A stretch of 64,000 bases of DNA from Natronospirillum operosum. Its GTDB lineage: Bacteria > Pseudomonadota > Gammaproteobacteria > Pseudomonadales > Natronospirillaceae. The notes beneath the pieces were generated by a model, which did not search any database, had not been told where the DNA came from, and saw only the letters and a list, made by a program, of their open reading frames with translations. Below, piece by piece: positions 55,008 to 64,000 of this stretch (the stretch's first letter is position 1; every line of letters begins with the position of its first letter). The translations under genes and the position numbers were made by a program. Location: NCBI RefSeq assembly GCF_004768465.1, contig NZ_SRMF01000009.1, forward strand, positions 70,507 through 134,506. The letters are read 5' to 3'.

Positions 55008-55889
55008 ATGGCTATGGAACAATACGCATCCAATAATGAACCCGAAACACGGGTCAACCGATATGAGCCACCCATTCGCATGGTTCTGGCCAATTCCAAG
55101 GGCGGCTGTGGTAAAACCACCATCGCCACCAATCTTGCGGCCCATTTCGCTGGCCAGGGCAAGTATACGTCTCTGATCGATTTTGACCCGCAGGGCTCGG
55201 CCATGCAGTGGCTGCAGGCGCGCCACAAGGGTCATCCTCTGATTCATGGCGTTGCCGCCTACAGTCAACTGGCCAACTCGACCCGTACCTTTGTGATGCG
55301 CAAGTTGCCGGCAGAAACCGAGCGCGTGGTGATCGATACCCCGGCCGGCCTCAAGGGCAACGGCCTGAGTGACATGATTCGTGATACCGATATCATGATC
55401 GTACCGGTCACACCCTCACCCATCGATATTCGCGCCACCACGACCTTCATCAAGGAAGTGTTGCTCAGCCCGGCCTTCCGGTCGCGGCCGATTCTGGTTG
55501 GTGCCGTGGCCAACAGGGTACGTCGCAACACCCTGGTCTACTCCAAGCTGGAACTGTTTCTGCGCAGTCTCAAGATTCCGTTCATTACCAGCCTGCGTGA
55601 TACTCAGTACTACGTCCGAGCCTCCGAACATGGCCTCGGGCTGAGTGATATGGCCGCCCGACATGACACGGATGTGGAGGAGTGGGGGTTTCTGCTGGAC
55701 TGGATAGACTCCGCCACCGAGAAGGTGCTGGAACGTCGGCAGGAACAGCGGTCGGACCAGGCCGGCAGTCAGTCTGCCGAGGTGTCGGAAGACGAGCCAC
55801 CGCCGGGCGCCGAAAGCCTGTCCGCTGATGATGACAGCCAGAGTGCAGCCGCAGCGGCGTCCCCCGCCGACCAGTCCGAAGCGCGCTGA
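55008..55889 (+). CDS. Orphan ParA/MinD-family ATPase
   Basis: 293 residues from the ATG at 55008; the frame is open to 54936 and no ribosome-binding site is convincing. The deviant Walker A ([16 protein letters not shown]) with signature lysine is at about residue 30. Walker A' has [14 protein letters not shown], and VVIDTPAGL is the Walker B region. After residue 240 comes a low-complexity acidic and Ala-rich tail ([19 protein letters not shown]). There is no ParB gene or parS-like cluster nearby, so a role in positioning a protein complex is more likely than plasmid partition. Its last 121 bp overlap the convergent TIGR02444 gene. Confidence 0.88.
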   Translation: MAMEQYASNNEPETRVNRYEPPIRMVLANSKGGCGKTTIATNLAAHFAGQGKYTSLIDFDPQGSAMQWLQARHKGHPLIHGVAAYSQLANSTRTFVMRKLPAETERVVIDTPAGLKGNGLSDMIRDTDIMIVPVTPSPIDIRATTTFIKEVLLSPAFRSRPILVGAVANRVRRNTLVYSKLELFLRSLKIPFITSLRDTQYYVRASEHGLGLSDMAARHDTDVEEWGFLLDWIDSATEKVLERRQEQRSDQAGSQSAEVSEDEPPPGAESLSADDDSQSAAAAASPADQSEAR

Positions 55890-56320
55890 ATACTGATTGT
55901 CAGCTGCGTCTGGGCTGACTCCGCGCCGCTGCTGGCGGTCAACTGGTCCTGGTGGCGGGCCAGCCAGGCCAGATCATGCCACTCCAGAGTCAGTTCGGCC
56001 GCTTTTACCCTCTGATAATGACTGCCGCTGCTGCCCGCAGCCTGCATTGATTTCAATTGCCGCCGCCAGGTGCGCCAGGGTCGTATGACCTCGTCCCGCC
56101 ATTGCTGTCGAGGGTGGACTCGGTCGCGATATGCGCTGATCAGTGTGTTACCCTTGGCCGCCTGCCAGGCGGCGAACAACCAGTCATTGATCCATACCCC
56201 ATGTTGGTCCTGACAATGCAACAGGTGTTCAGCAACGCCTGGCCTGGCATAGAGGCGGCCGGCGAACTGCCACAGTTCGAAGGCCAGCGGCAGATCCGGC
56301 GACAGGTGTTTGACAGTCAA
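55769..56320 (-). CDS. TIGR02444 family protein
   Basis: 183 residues from a TTG at 56320, with GGAGA about ten bases upstream. The N-terminal pattern [25 protein letters not shown], then [19 protein letters not shown], is typical of TIGR02444, a gammaproteobacterial family of unknown function usually found beside yheS. The start codon directly abuts the yheS ATG on the other strand. The C-terminal 40 residues, Ser- and Ala-rich, are encoded antisense to the ParA tail. Confidence 0.85.
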   Translation of the reverse strand: MTVKHLSPDLPLAFELWQFAGRLYARPGVAEHLLHCQDQHGVWINDWLFAAWQAAKGNTLISAYRDRVHPRQQWRDEVIRPWRTWRRQLKSMQAAGSSGSHYQRVKAAELTLEWHDLAWLARHQDQLTASSGAESAQTQLTISIQRASDWSAGDAAAAALWLSSSADRLSAPGGGSSSDTSAD

Positions 56321-58213
56321 ATGATTCAGTTCTCCGATGTTGAATTGATGCGTGGCGGCGAGGCGTTGTTCAGTAGCGCCTCACTGCAGATTGCCCCCGG
56401 CGACAAGGTCGCTGTGATCGGTGCCAATGGTGCCGGAAAGTCATCGCTGTTCCAATTGCTGCTGGGCCGGCTGGGTGCCGATCTGGGTACCGTTCACCTG
56501 CCGGCGCAATGGCGCATTGCGCATATGCGCCAGGAAACTCCGGCGCTGGATCGTTCCGCCGTTGACCACGTGCTGGACGGCCTGCAGGAATGGCGGGCGC
56601 TGCAGCAGGCCATAGAGCAGGCCGAAGCCGGTGCCGATGATGCACAGCTGGCCCGTCTGCATGGCCAGATGGATGACATGCAAGGCTATCAGGTCCAGCA
56701 TGAAGCCGAAATCATTCTGCTTGGCCTGGGCTTTGCGCCCACCGACCTGCAGCGTCCGGTAGCCGACTTTTCCGGTGGCTGGCGGGTGCGGCTGAATCTG
56801 GCGCAGACCCTGATTCAGCGCAGCGATCTGTTGCTGCTCGACGAGCCAACCAACCATCTGGATCTGGAAACCGTGCACTGGCTGCAGAGCTGGCTGGTGC
56901 AATATCAGGGCACCCTGCTGGTTATTTCGCATGACCGGGACTTTCTCGATGCCGTGGCCGACCGGGTGCTCAGTTTCGAACATCGGCAACTGACACTCTA
57001 CAGCGGAAACTTCAGCAGTTTCGAACGTCAGCGCGCCGAACGCCTGGCGCAGCAGCAGGTGGCCTTCGAGAAGCAGGAAACCCGGCGTGCTGAAATGGAA
57101 CGCTTTGTGGAGCGCTTTCGCTACAAGGCCACCAAGGCGCGTCAGGCACAGAGCCGCCTGAAGGCACTGGAGCGCATGACCCTGGATGCGCCGGCACGTG
57201 CTGACAGCCCGTTCCATTTTCGTTTCACCACCAGTGACAAGGTATCACAGCCCCTGATCAGGCTGACGGATGCGGCGTTGGGCTATGGCGAGACCACGGT
57301 GCTCAGTGAACTGCAACTCAGTCTCTATCCGGGCATGCGTATTGGCCTGCTGGGACGCAATGGTGCCGGCAAGTCGACGCTGATTCGCCATCTGGCCGGT
57401 GATCTGGCCGTGCAGCGCGGCGACAGTGAATGCGGGGCGCACTATTACCCGGGTTATTTTGCCCAGCATCAGGTGGATGCGCTGGATGCCGAAGCATCGC
57501 CTTTGACCCATCTGCAGCGTCTGGCGCCCGATGCGCGCGAGCAGGTGCTGCGCAACTTCCTAGGCGGCTTCAACTTTCAGGGTGCCATGGCGGATGATCC
57601 GGTAAAGCTGTTTTCCGGCGGCGAAAAGGCGCGTCTGGCGCTCGCCATCATTGCCTGGCAGCGGCCCAACCTGTTGCTGCTGGATGAGCCGACCAACCAC
57701 CTGGATATGCAGATGCGGGCGGCGCTGGCCGAGGCACTGCAGGCTTATGAGGGCGTGGTGATCGTGGTCTCGCACGACCGCTTTCTGATGGAGTCGACCG
57801 TCGACGAGTTCTGGCTGGTGGCCGACGGCACGGTACAGCCCTTCGCGGGGGATCTGAACGACTATCTGCAACAGCTGTCGGCGCCGGAGCCCTCCTCCGG
57901 CTCGACGCCGACCGGTTCGACCGCCGACCGCAAGGCGGCCAAACGCGAGGCTGCCGAGCGGCGCCGGCAATTGGCACCGCTCAAGAAGGCGGCCGAGAAG
58001 GCGGCGCTGCAGGCAGAGCAGGCCCAGGCTCGGCTGGAGGCTATCAATCAGACCCTGGCCGATGCCGCCCTGTATGATGACAGCCGCAAGCAGGAACTGC
58101 AGCAGCAGTTGCAGGCGCAGGCGGAAGCTCAGCAGGCGCTGGCCGCCGCCGAGGCGGAATGGATGGCGGCGGAAGAAGCGCTGGAATCGGCGGGCCAGGT
58201 CACCACAGACTGA
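56321..58213 (+). CDS. yheS: ABC-F ATPase YheS
   Basis: 630 residues, cytosolic. Two ABC cassettes: Walker A GANGAGKSS (about residue 30) and GRNGAGKST (about 345), signatures FSGGWRVRL and FSGGEKARL, Walker B LLLLDEPTNHLD and LLLLDEPTNHLD. The inter-cassette linker is charged, and a C-terminal coiled coil of about 100 residues is rich in Ala, Gln and Glu. ABC-F proteins act on the ribosome E site. I set the start at 56321, which gives the usual MIQFSDVEL N-terminus; the frame runs 88 codons further without similarity. Confidence 0.93.
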   Translation: MIQFSDVELMRGGEALFSSASLQIAPGDKVAVIGANGAGKSSLFQLLLGRLGADLGTVHLPAQWRIAHMRQETPALDRSAVDHVLDGLQEWRALQQAIEQAEAGADDAQLARLHGQMDDMQGYQVQHEAEIILLGLGFAPTDLQRPVADFSGGWRVRLNLAQTLIQRSDLLLLDEPTNHLDLETVHWLQSWLVQYQGTLLVISHDRDFLDAVADRVLSFEHRQLTLYSGNFSSFERQRAERLAQQQVAFEKQETRRAEMERFVERFRYKATKARQAQSRLKALERMTLDAPARADSPFHFRFTTSDKVSQPLIRLTDAALGYGETTVLSELQLSLYPGMRIGLLGRNGAGKSTLIRHLAGDLAVQRGDSECGAHYYPGYFAQHQVDALDAEASPLTHLQRLAPDAREQVLRNFLGGFNFQGAMADDPVKLFSGGEKARLALAIIAWQRPNLLLLDEPTNHLDMQMRAALAEALQAYEGVVIVVSHDRFLMESTVDEFWLVADGTVQPFAGDLNDYLQQLSAPEPSSGSTPTGSTADRKAAKREAAERRRQLAPLKKAAEKAALQAEQAQARLEAINQTLADAALYDDSRKQELQQQLQAQAEAQQALAAAEAEWMAAEEALESAGQVTTD

Positions 58214-58277
58214 AACTGAAGTTGCAGGGCCTGCGGTCGATACAGTCAGCAATACCCTGACCGATATTGACTGCCTC

Positions 58278-59706
<1,429 letters not shown>

Positions 59707-59814
59707 AAAGTTGGCGGAGGGGGTTGTATTATCAGCAGCCGACTCCACGTTGGACAAGTCAGGGCGGTCGCAGTTTCGACGGCCCACTTAACTCAAAAAT
59801 TCTGGATGGGTGTT

Positions 59815-60141
59815 ATGAGTGACCACATCATTAACGTGACGGACGATTCTTTCGGTACTGACGTGCTCGGTGCCGACAAGCCGGTACTGGTCGATTATTG
59901 GGCTGAATGGTGCGGCCCCTGCAAGATGATCGCGCCGGTGCTGGAAGAAGTGGCTGAAGAGTACGCGGACAAGCTGGCTGTGGCCAAGCTCAACATTGAC
60001 GAAAATCAGTCCACACCGCCGAAGTACGGCATTCGTGGTATTCCCACACTGATGATTTTCAAGAACGGTGATGTGGCGGCCACCAAGGTGGGCGCACTGT
60101 CCAAGTCGCAGTTGCTGGAATTTATTGACAGCAATCTGTAA
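59815..60141 (+). CDS. trxA: Thioredoxin 1
   Basis: Cytosolic thiol-disulfide reductant, 108 residues. The active site WCGPC lies at about residue 32, with the conserved cis-proline in RGIPTLMIF. The ATG at 59815 starts the family sequence ([12 protein letters not shown]). rho follows 238 bp downstream, the usual order. Confidence 0.97.
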   Translation: MSDHIINVTDDSFGTDVLGADKPVLVDYWAEWCGPCKMIAPVLEEVAEEYADKLAVAKLNIDENQSTPPKYGIRGIPTLMIFKNGDVAATKVGALSKSQLLEFIDSNL

Positions 60142-60379
60142 TGACGCAGCGAGGCGGCCAGCGTGCAAGCGCACCGGCCGCCATGCAAAAAGGGCTGCAA
60201 CAAGGATGCGGCCAGTGACCCCAACCGTAAATTCAGCCCAAAATGCGGTAGACACCGCTGCGGTTTCTATCTATAGTACGCGAGCGGATCTCATCTGCCC
60301 TCGGCGTCTCCCGCCCGACCCCTATTTATTATTCCTTAAAAAACAATCCAATTGTTCAAACTGACAGCGCGTCTTTCCT
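60142..60379 (+). promoter_or_regulatory. trxA-rho intergenic region, probable rho leader
   Basis: 238 bases with a stem GGCGGCC/GGCCGCC (60153-60182) holding an inner GCGTGC/GCGCAC pairing just after trxA. The second half is AT-rich (around 60320-60365) and probably contains the rho promoter and leader. In other bacteria rho represses itself in its leader; whether this happens here is inference. Confidence 0.45.
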
Positions 60380-61639
60380 ATGAATCTGAGTGAACTGAAA
60401 ACCCAACCGGTTCCGGAGTTGCTGAAAATTGCCCAGGACATGGGCCTTGAAAATGTAACCCGCACCCGCAAGCAGGACCTGATCTTTACCATTCTCAAGC
60501 GCCACGCCAAGAGTGGCGAAGATATCTATGGCGATGGTGTGCTGGAAATTCTGCAGGACGGGTTCGGTTTCCTCCGCTCTGCCAGCAGCTCCTATCTGGC
60601 CGGCCCGGACGACATCTATGTGTCACCCAGTCAGATTCGACGCTTCAATCTGCGCACCGGCGACACCATTGCGGGCAAGATCAGGCCGCCGAAAGAGGGT
60701 GAACGCTATTTCGCGCTGCTGAAGATTGACGCCATCAACGATGAAGCCAACGAGAACTCGCGCAACAAGATTCTGTTCGAGAATCTGACCCCGCTGTTTC
60801 CGGAGGTGTCGTTGCCGCTGGAAACCGGCATGGGGTCCACCGAGGACCTCACCGGGCGCGTGCTTGATCTGGTATCGCCGATCGGCAAGGGCCAGCGAGG
60901 TCTTATAGTGGCACCGCCCAAGGCGGGCAAGACACTGATGCTGCAGCATATGGCACAGGCCATCGTGCGCAACTCGCCCGAAGTCGAACTGATTGTATTG
61001 CTGATCGACGAGCGGCCGGAAGAAGTGACCGAGATGCAGCGCTCGGTGCGCGGCGAAGTGGTCGCTTCCACCTTTGACGAGCCGCCGTCGCGTCACGTTC
61101 AGGTGGCCGAAATGGTCATCGAAAAGGCCAAGCGCCTGACCGAACACAAGCGTGATGTGGTGATCCTGCTGGATTCCATTACTCGTCTGGCGCGCGCCTA
61201 CAATACTGTGGTGCCTTCGTCCGGCAAGGTGCTCACCGGTGGTGTTGACGCGCACGCTCTGGAGCGCCCGAAGCGTTTCTTCGGTGCGGCGCGTAATGTC
61301 GAGGAAGGTGGTTCTCTGACCATTGTGGCCACGGCCCTGGTGGACACCGGCTCCAAGATGGATGAAGTCATCTACGAGGAGTTCAAGGGTACAGGCAATA
61401 TGGAAGTGCATCTGGATCGGCGCATCGCCGAGCGGCGCATCTTCCCGGCCATCAATATCCGCCGCAGCGGCACCCGCCGCGAAGATCGCCTGATCAAGGC
61501 CGACTCTCTGCAGCGCCTGTACATACTGCGCAAGCTGCTGGCCGACATGGAAGACGTGCAGGCCATCGAGTTTCTGCTCGACAAGCTCAAGGGCAGCAAG
61601 ACCAACAACGAGTTCTTCGACGCCATGCGTAACGGCTGA
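60380..61639 (+). CDS. rho: Transcription termination factor Rho
   Basis: Hexameric RNA-dependent ATPase and helicase that ends transcription. 419 residues, exactly the E. coli length. N-terminal helix bundle ([18 protein letters not shown]), RNA-binding cold-shock-like domain ([16 protein letters not shown]), P-loop [12 protein letters not shown] (about residue 178), [18 protein letters not shown], the Q-loop/R-loop region ([19 protein letters not shown]) and the [20 protein letters not shown] segment are intact. Confidence 0.98.
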   Translation: MNLSELKTQPVPELLKIAQDMGLENVTRTRKQDLIFTILKRHAKSGEDIYGDGVLEILQDGFGFLRSASSSYLAGPDDIYVSPSQIRRFNLRTGDTIAGKIRPPKEGERYFALLKIDAINDEANENSRNKILFENLTPLFPEVSLPLETGMGSTEDLTGRVLDLVSPIGKGQRGLIVAPPKAGKTLMLQHMAQAIVRNSPEVELIVLLIDERPEEVTEMQRSVRGEVVASTFDEPPSRHVQVAEMVIEKAKRLTEHKRDVVILLDSITRLARAYNTVVPSSGKVLTGGVDAHALERPKRFFGAARNVEEGGSLTIVATALVDTGSKMDEVIYEEFKGTGNMEVHLDRRIAERRIFPAINIRRSGTRREDRLIKADSLQRLYILRKLLADMEDVQAIEFLLDKLKGSKTNNEFFDAMRNG

Positions 61640-61654
61640 AGGCCGCTCGTCACA

Positions 61655-61692
61655 CGGGGCCTGCCCATCCCCTTGCCTGGGGACGGGCCCCG
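61655..61692. terminator. Stem-loop between convergent rho and HDOD genes
   Basis: Imperfect GC-rich hairpin: CGGGGCC pairs with GGCCCCG, and inside it TCCCC pairs with GGGGA around TTGCC after a bulge. It has no U-tract. Position between convergent genes suggests a bidirectional end signal. Confidence 0.5.
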
Positions 61693-61703
61693 GGTACAGT
61701 CTG

Positions 61704-62585
61704 TCAGTAATAGTGCGGCAGATTGATACCCTGATCTTCAAAGGCGGTCCGCATGCTGTCGAGGTCGTAGGTACTCAGCCCGAGTATATCCAGTACGATG
61801 TCGCGAATATCATCCCACTCGTGGTCCACCTGCTGCTGACCAATGGCGTGGTAGTTGCCGCACATGTGCTCGGCTGTTTTCAGGATGGCCAGCAAGACGG
61901 TCTTTTCGCTTTCCCGGCTGGTGCCGGGGCTCTGTGATATCTGGCGCACGTTGTGATGGTCGGCAATGACTTCGCACAGGTGTGCGGGCAGGTTCCAGGA
62001 GCGGGCACAGTAGTACCCGACCACAGCATGATTGGTTTTGAAGGCGGCGTTCTCGGCGTCGATGATCCGTTCATGGTCGCCGGCATAGGCTTCCTGCATG
62101 ATCTGAAAATAACCTGCAAAGCGCCGGTGCATCAGCGGCATGCCGGCGTTGTGGAACAGGCCCAGGTTGTAAGCTTCATCAGGGTTGGGAAAACCGATCT
62201 GCTTGGCCACGGAGGCGCTGACAATGGCGACATCCATGGCCGTGTCCCAGAATCGGTTCAGCTCCATGATTTCGGCATCGCCGAGTTCACCCCGAATACT
62301 CAGACCATTGATGATATTGACCACGGTCTTGAGACCCAGCAGCGTCACCGCATGGTTGACCGAGTTGATCCGGTTGCGCAGGCCGTAGGCTGGCGCATTC
62401 ACGACCTTTAGCATGGTGGCGGCCAGTCCGACATCCTGCTTGATCAATTCGGCAATATTGTTCAGGTCCGGTTCCGGGTGCATCTGTTCCATCTGCAGGT
62501 CGACCATGATCTGTGGCTGCGGCGGCACCAGTATGCCCTGAAGAATCTGCTTGATCTGTTCGTCGGTCAGTTGTACGGCGGTCAT
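61704..62585 (-). CDS. HDOD domain signalling protein
   Basis: 293 residues, soluble. A single HDOD domain (about residues 15-215) with DVGLAATMLKVVNAPAYGL, INSVNHAVTLLGLKTVVNII and GLFHNAGMPLM. The HD metal residues are degenerate, as usual in HDOD proteins. The C-terminal part (about 215-293) contains HHNVRQ and is mostly helical. HDOD proteins act in signalling and are often linked to c-di-GMP or stress pathways. No partner domain is fused here. Convergent with rho. Confidence 0.9.
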   Translation of the reverse strand: MTAVQLTDEQIKQILQGILVPPQPQIMVDLQMEQMHPEPDLNNIAELIKQDVGLAATMLKVVNAPAYGLRNRINSVNHAVTLLGLKTVVNIINGLSIRGELGDAEIMELNRFWDTAMDVAIVSASVAKQIGFPNPDEAYNLGLFHNAGMPLMHRRFAGYFQIMQEAYAGDHERIIDAENAAFKTNHAVVGYYCARSWNLPAHLCEVIADHHNVRQISQSPGTSRESEKTVLLAILKTAEHMCGNYHAIGQQQVDHEWDDIRDIVLDILGLSTYDLDSMRTAFEDQGINLPHYY

Positions 62586-62613
62586 GGTCGGTTCTCGTTA
62601 TTCTGGACTGATT

Positions 62614-63720
62614 TCAGGCCGGCATGAGTGGCAGGCTGGCCGAGTCTAGCAGGCGGCTGAGTTCGCGCAGCAATCTTGCGGCCCGCTCTGTGGCGGCCGC
62701 GAAGGCTTCCGGTTCGCTGTCTGCACTCAGCGCGGCGAGCCGGTCATCGGTGGCTCTCCAGTCGCTGGTCGAGATGCCAGCCTGCTCCACCTGTTCCAGT
62801 GTAGTCGGGTCTGACCACCAGTGCGCCAGAGCCTGGGTCAGGCCATTGAGATACAGCAGATCGTGTTCGCTGGACAGGGCTCGACCAATTTGCCCGCGTG
62901 CCAGGCTTTCGCCAATACGGGTGGCATCTTCCAGGGCTCTGGACCAGACCCAGAGCAGGGTGGCGGTGTCCGTTTCCGGGTTCAGCGGACCTGCATGGTC
63001 ATCCCAGTAGTCCTGCCAGACGCTGGCCTGACTGGTCAGGTCCAGTGCCAGCAGCGTGGCCATCCGGCTGCGGCGTGCCGCCGGTGTCTGTTCGGTCAGT
63101 GGTATGCTGTCCAGATCGGCAGCGGGTGCAAAATCCCCCGGCTCCCGTCGGACGCTGCCGAACAGCAATACTTCGAGCGCATAGAAGCCCAGAGATACCT
63201 CGCCGTCGTCGGTCACCTGATGCTGGCGCAGCAGGGTCTGCAGGGTCAGGGCCATGGTTTCGTCATGCACAATTCCGCTGTCTTCATAACCGGGCACGGC
63301 ATCGACAAAACCGGCCAGGGCGGGTGCCGCAGCGGTGCGCTGCCAGCGTGCCCCATGTGGTATCGGGCTGGCACTGGGCAGCGGGTATTGCAGGCAGAGG
63401 CTGGCACCACCCCAATTGGAGAGCGCCTGGCGCCAGGCCGATTGGGCGCCACGCAGGGTGTCTGCCGTGGGTGCATCGGCGAGCAGACTGACCTGGCTGG
63501 CGAGCACTGCGGTCTGTTCCTGATGACCTTGCAGCAGCGGCTCGCACTGGGCCAGGGTCATGGACTGCCACAGGGCTTTCTGCTCGGAGACCTCGGGCAG
63601 ATCGGTCGCATCTGCTTCCGGGGCTTGACTGGCGCTGTCCTGTGTTTCCGGTGCCGGGGCTTCACTGCTGCAGCCAGCCAGCCCGATAACTGCGATCAAC
63701 GCAAGGATATAACGGGCCAT
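62614..63720 (-). CDS. Imelysin-like (M75) lipoprotein
   Basis: 368 residues with a lipobox (VIGLAGCSSE, Cys at about residue 17), then an acidic linker and an all-helical imelysin-like domain. The family GxHxxE motif appears as GFYALEVLLFG (about residue 180), so the His is replaced by Tyr and iron binding is doubtful. Imelysin and EfeO relatives act in iron uptake or are structural paralogues. Its first 25 bp overlap the end of the upstream HAD phosphatase gene, and it may be cotranscribed with it. Confidence 0.82.
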   Translation of the reverse strand: MARYILALIAVIGLAGCSSEAPAPETQDSASQAPEADATDLPEVSEQKALWQSMTLAQCEPLLQGHQEQTAVLASQVSLLADAPTADTLRGAQSAWRQALSNWGGASLCLQYPLPSASPIPHGARWQRTAAAPALAGFVDAVPGYEDSGIVHDETMALTLQTLLRQHQVTDDGEVSLGFYALEVLLFGSVRREPGDFAPAADLDSIPLTEQTPAARRSRMATLLALDLTSQASVWQDYWDDHAGPLNPETDTATLLWVWSRALEDATRIGESLARGQIGRALSSEHDLLYLNGLTQALAHWWSDPTTLEQVEQAGISTSDWRATDDRLAALSADSEPEAFAAATERAARLLRELSRLLDSASLPLMPA

Positions 63721-64000
63721 GAACGGTGCTCCGCAATCTGATTGAGGGTGGGGTCGGGGTCGACTGCCACCGGGTCGGTGACCTGCTCCAGCAGCGGCAG
63801 GTCATTGTGACTGTCACTGTAGAACCAGCGTCTGGGGAAGGTGTCGTCCTGGTCCTGCAGCCAGTCTCCCAGGCGCTTGATCTTGCCTTCGCGGAAGGCG
63901 GGCACACCGTCGATGCGGCCCGTAAATTGGCCTTCCGCGTCCTGCTCCGGCTGTGTGGCCAGCAGACTGGGGACACCCAGCAGGTCGGCAATGGGGCGGG
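63696..64000 (-). CDS. HAD-IB family phosphatase, C-terminal part
   Basis: The gene enters from the right edge; about 100 C-terminal residues are visible. ADLLGVPSLLATQPEQDAEG is the conserved core after motif II, REGKIKRL carries the motif III lysine, and YSDSHNDLPLL is motif IV with the Mg-binding aspartates. VDPDPTLNQIAEHRSWPVI is the typical C-terminus of the PSPase-like HAD-IB class. Motif I is outside the window. The stop lies inside the imelysin-like gene (25-bp overlap), so the two are probably coupled. Confidence 0.88.
   Translation of the reverse strand, partial: RPIADLLGVPSLLATQPEQDAEGQFTGRIDGVPAFREGKIKRLGDWLQDQDDTFPRRWFYSDSHNDLPLLEQVTDPVAVDPDPTLNQIAEHRSWPVISLR

Noticed and set aside
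54936-55889. Plasmid or prophage partition locus suggested by the ParA gene
   Set aside because: No ParB, replication, integrase or phage gene is nearby and all neighbours are core chromosomal genes.

Overview
The window is a stretch of ordinary, GC-rich chromosome from a gammaproteobacterium. The gene neighbourhoods gmk-rpoZ-spoT, trxA-rho, tex-gshA, dsbB-rsd and glnK-amtB next to ubiK and comM are all typical of that class. The load of compatible-solute, peptide and sugar uptake genes suggests a marine or halophilic heterotroph of the Oceanospirillales/Pseudomonadales. That placement is inference. I saw no tRNA, rRNA, CRISPR array, transposase, integrase or phage gene.

Positions 1-10254 hold the end of putA with putP (proline catabolism and uptake), then a complete five-gene dipeptide/oligopeptide ABC operon on the minus strand and a small unrecognised gene. 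Positions 10928-20413 hold a second peptide-type system. On the minus strand it encodes a binding protein, a permease, an unusual permease-ATPase fusion, a second ATPase and a FadR-type GntR regulator. Divergent from it are three translationally coupled hydrolase genes: a DUF1028 Ntn-hydrolase-like protein, an M20 carbamoylase/amidase and an M42 peptidase. A near-perfect 17-bp inverted repeat lies between the two arms. The whole looks like a self-regulated import-and-degrade module for an unknown peptide-like compound.

Positions 20427-28061 carry small proteins, an outer-membrane barrel and an alpha-glucoside type ABC system (AglE-F-G) with a LacI regulator and a second binding protein, but no ATPase. 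Positions 28380-40354 are housekeeping and nitrogen-control genes: yicC, gmk, rpoZ, spoT, two PII genes flanking amtB with a recognisable sigma54 promoter and NtrC site, ubiK, a hybrid sensor kinase facing a periplasmic-binding-like protein, and comM. Positions 40351-64000 hold a GGDEF-EAL protein, rep, hslR, hslO, tex, gshA, a FliL-like protein, dsbB, rsd, a WD40 lipoprotein, an orphan ParA ATPase, a TIGR02444 protein, yheS, hemB, trxA, rho, an HDOD protein, an imelysin-like lipoprotein and the end of a HAD phosphatase gene.

The most interesting non-coding signal is a family of structured dispersed repeats in two convergent intergenic regions (3541-3851 and 10255-10927). It contains REP-like hairpins whose stems differ by compensatory changes, each followed by a roughly 110-bp element with long inverted arms and an internal GGGA-loop hairpin whose stem also covaries. 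A third, expanded, inverted copy sits at 10378-10542.
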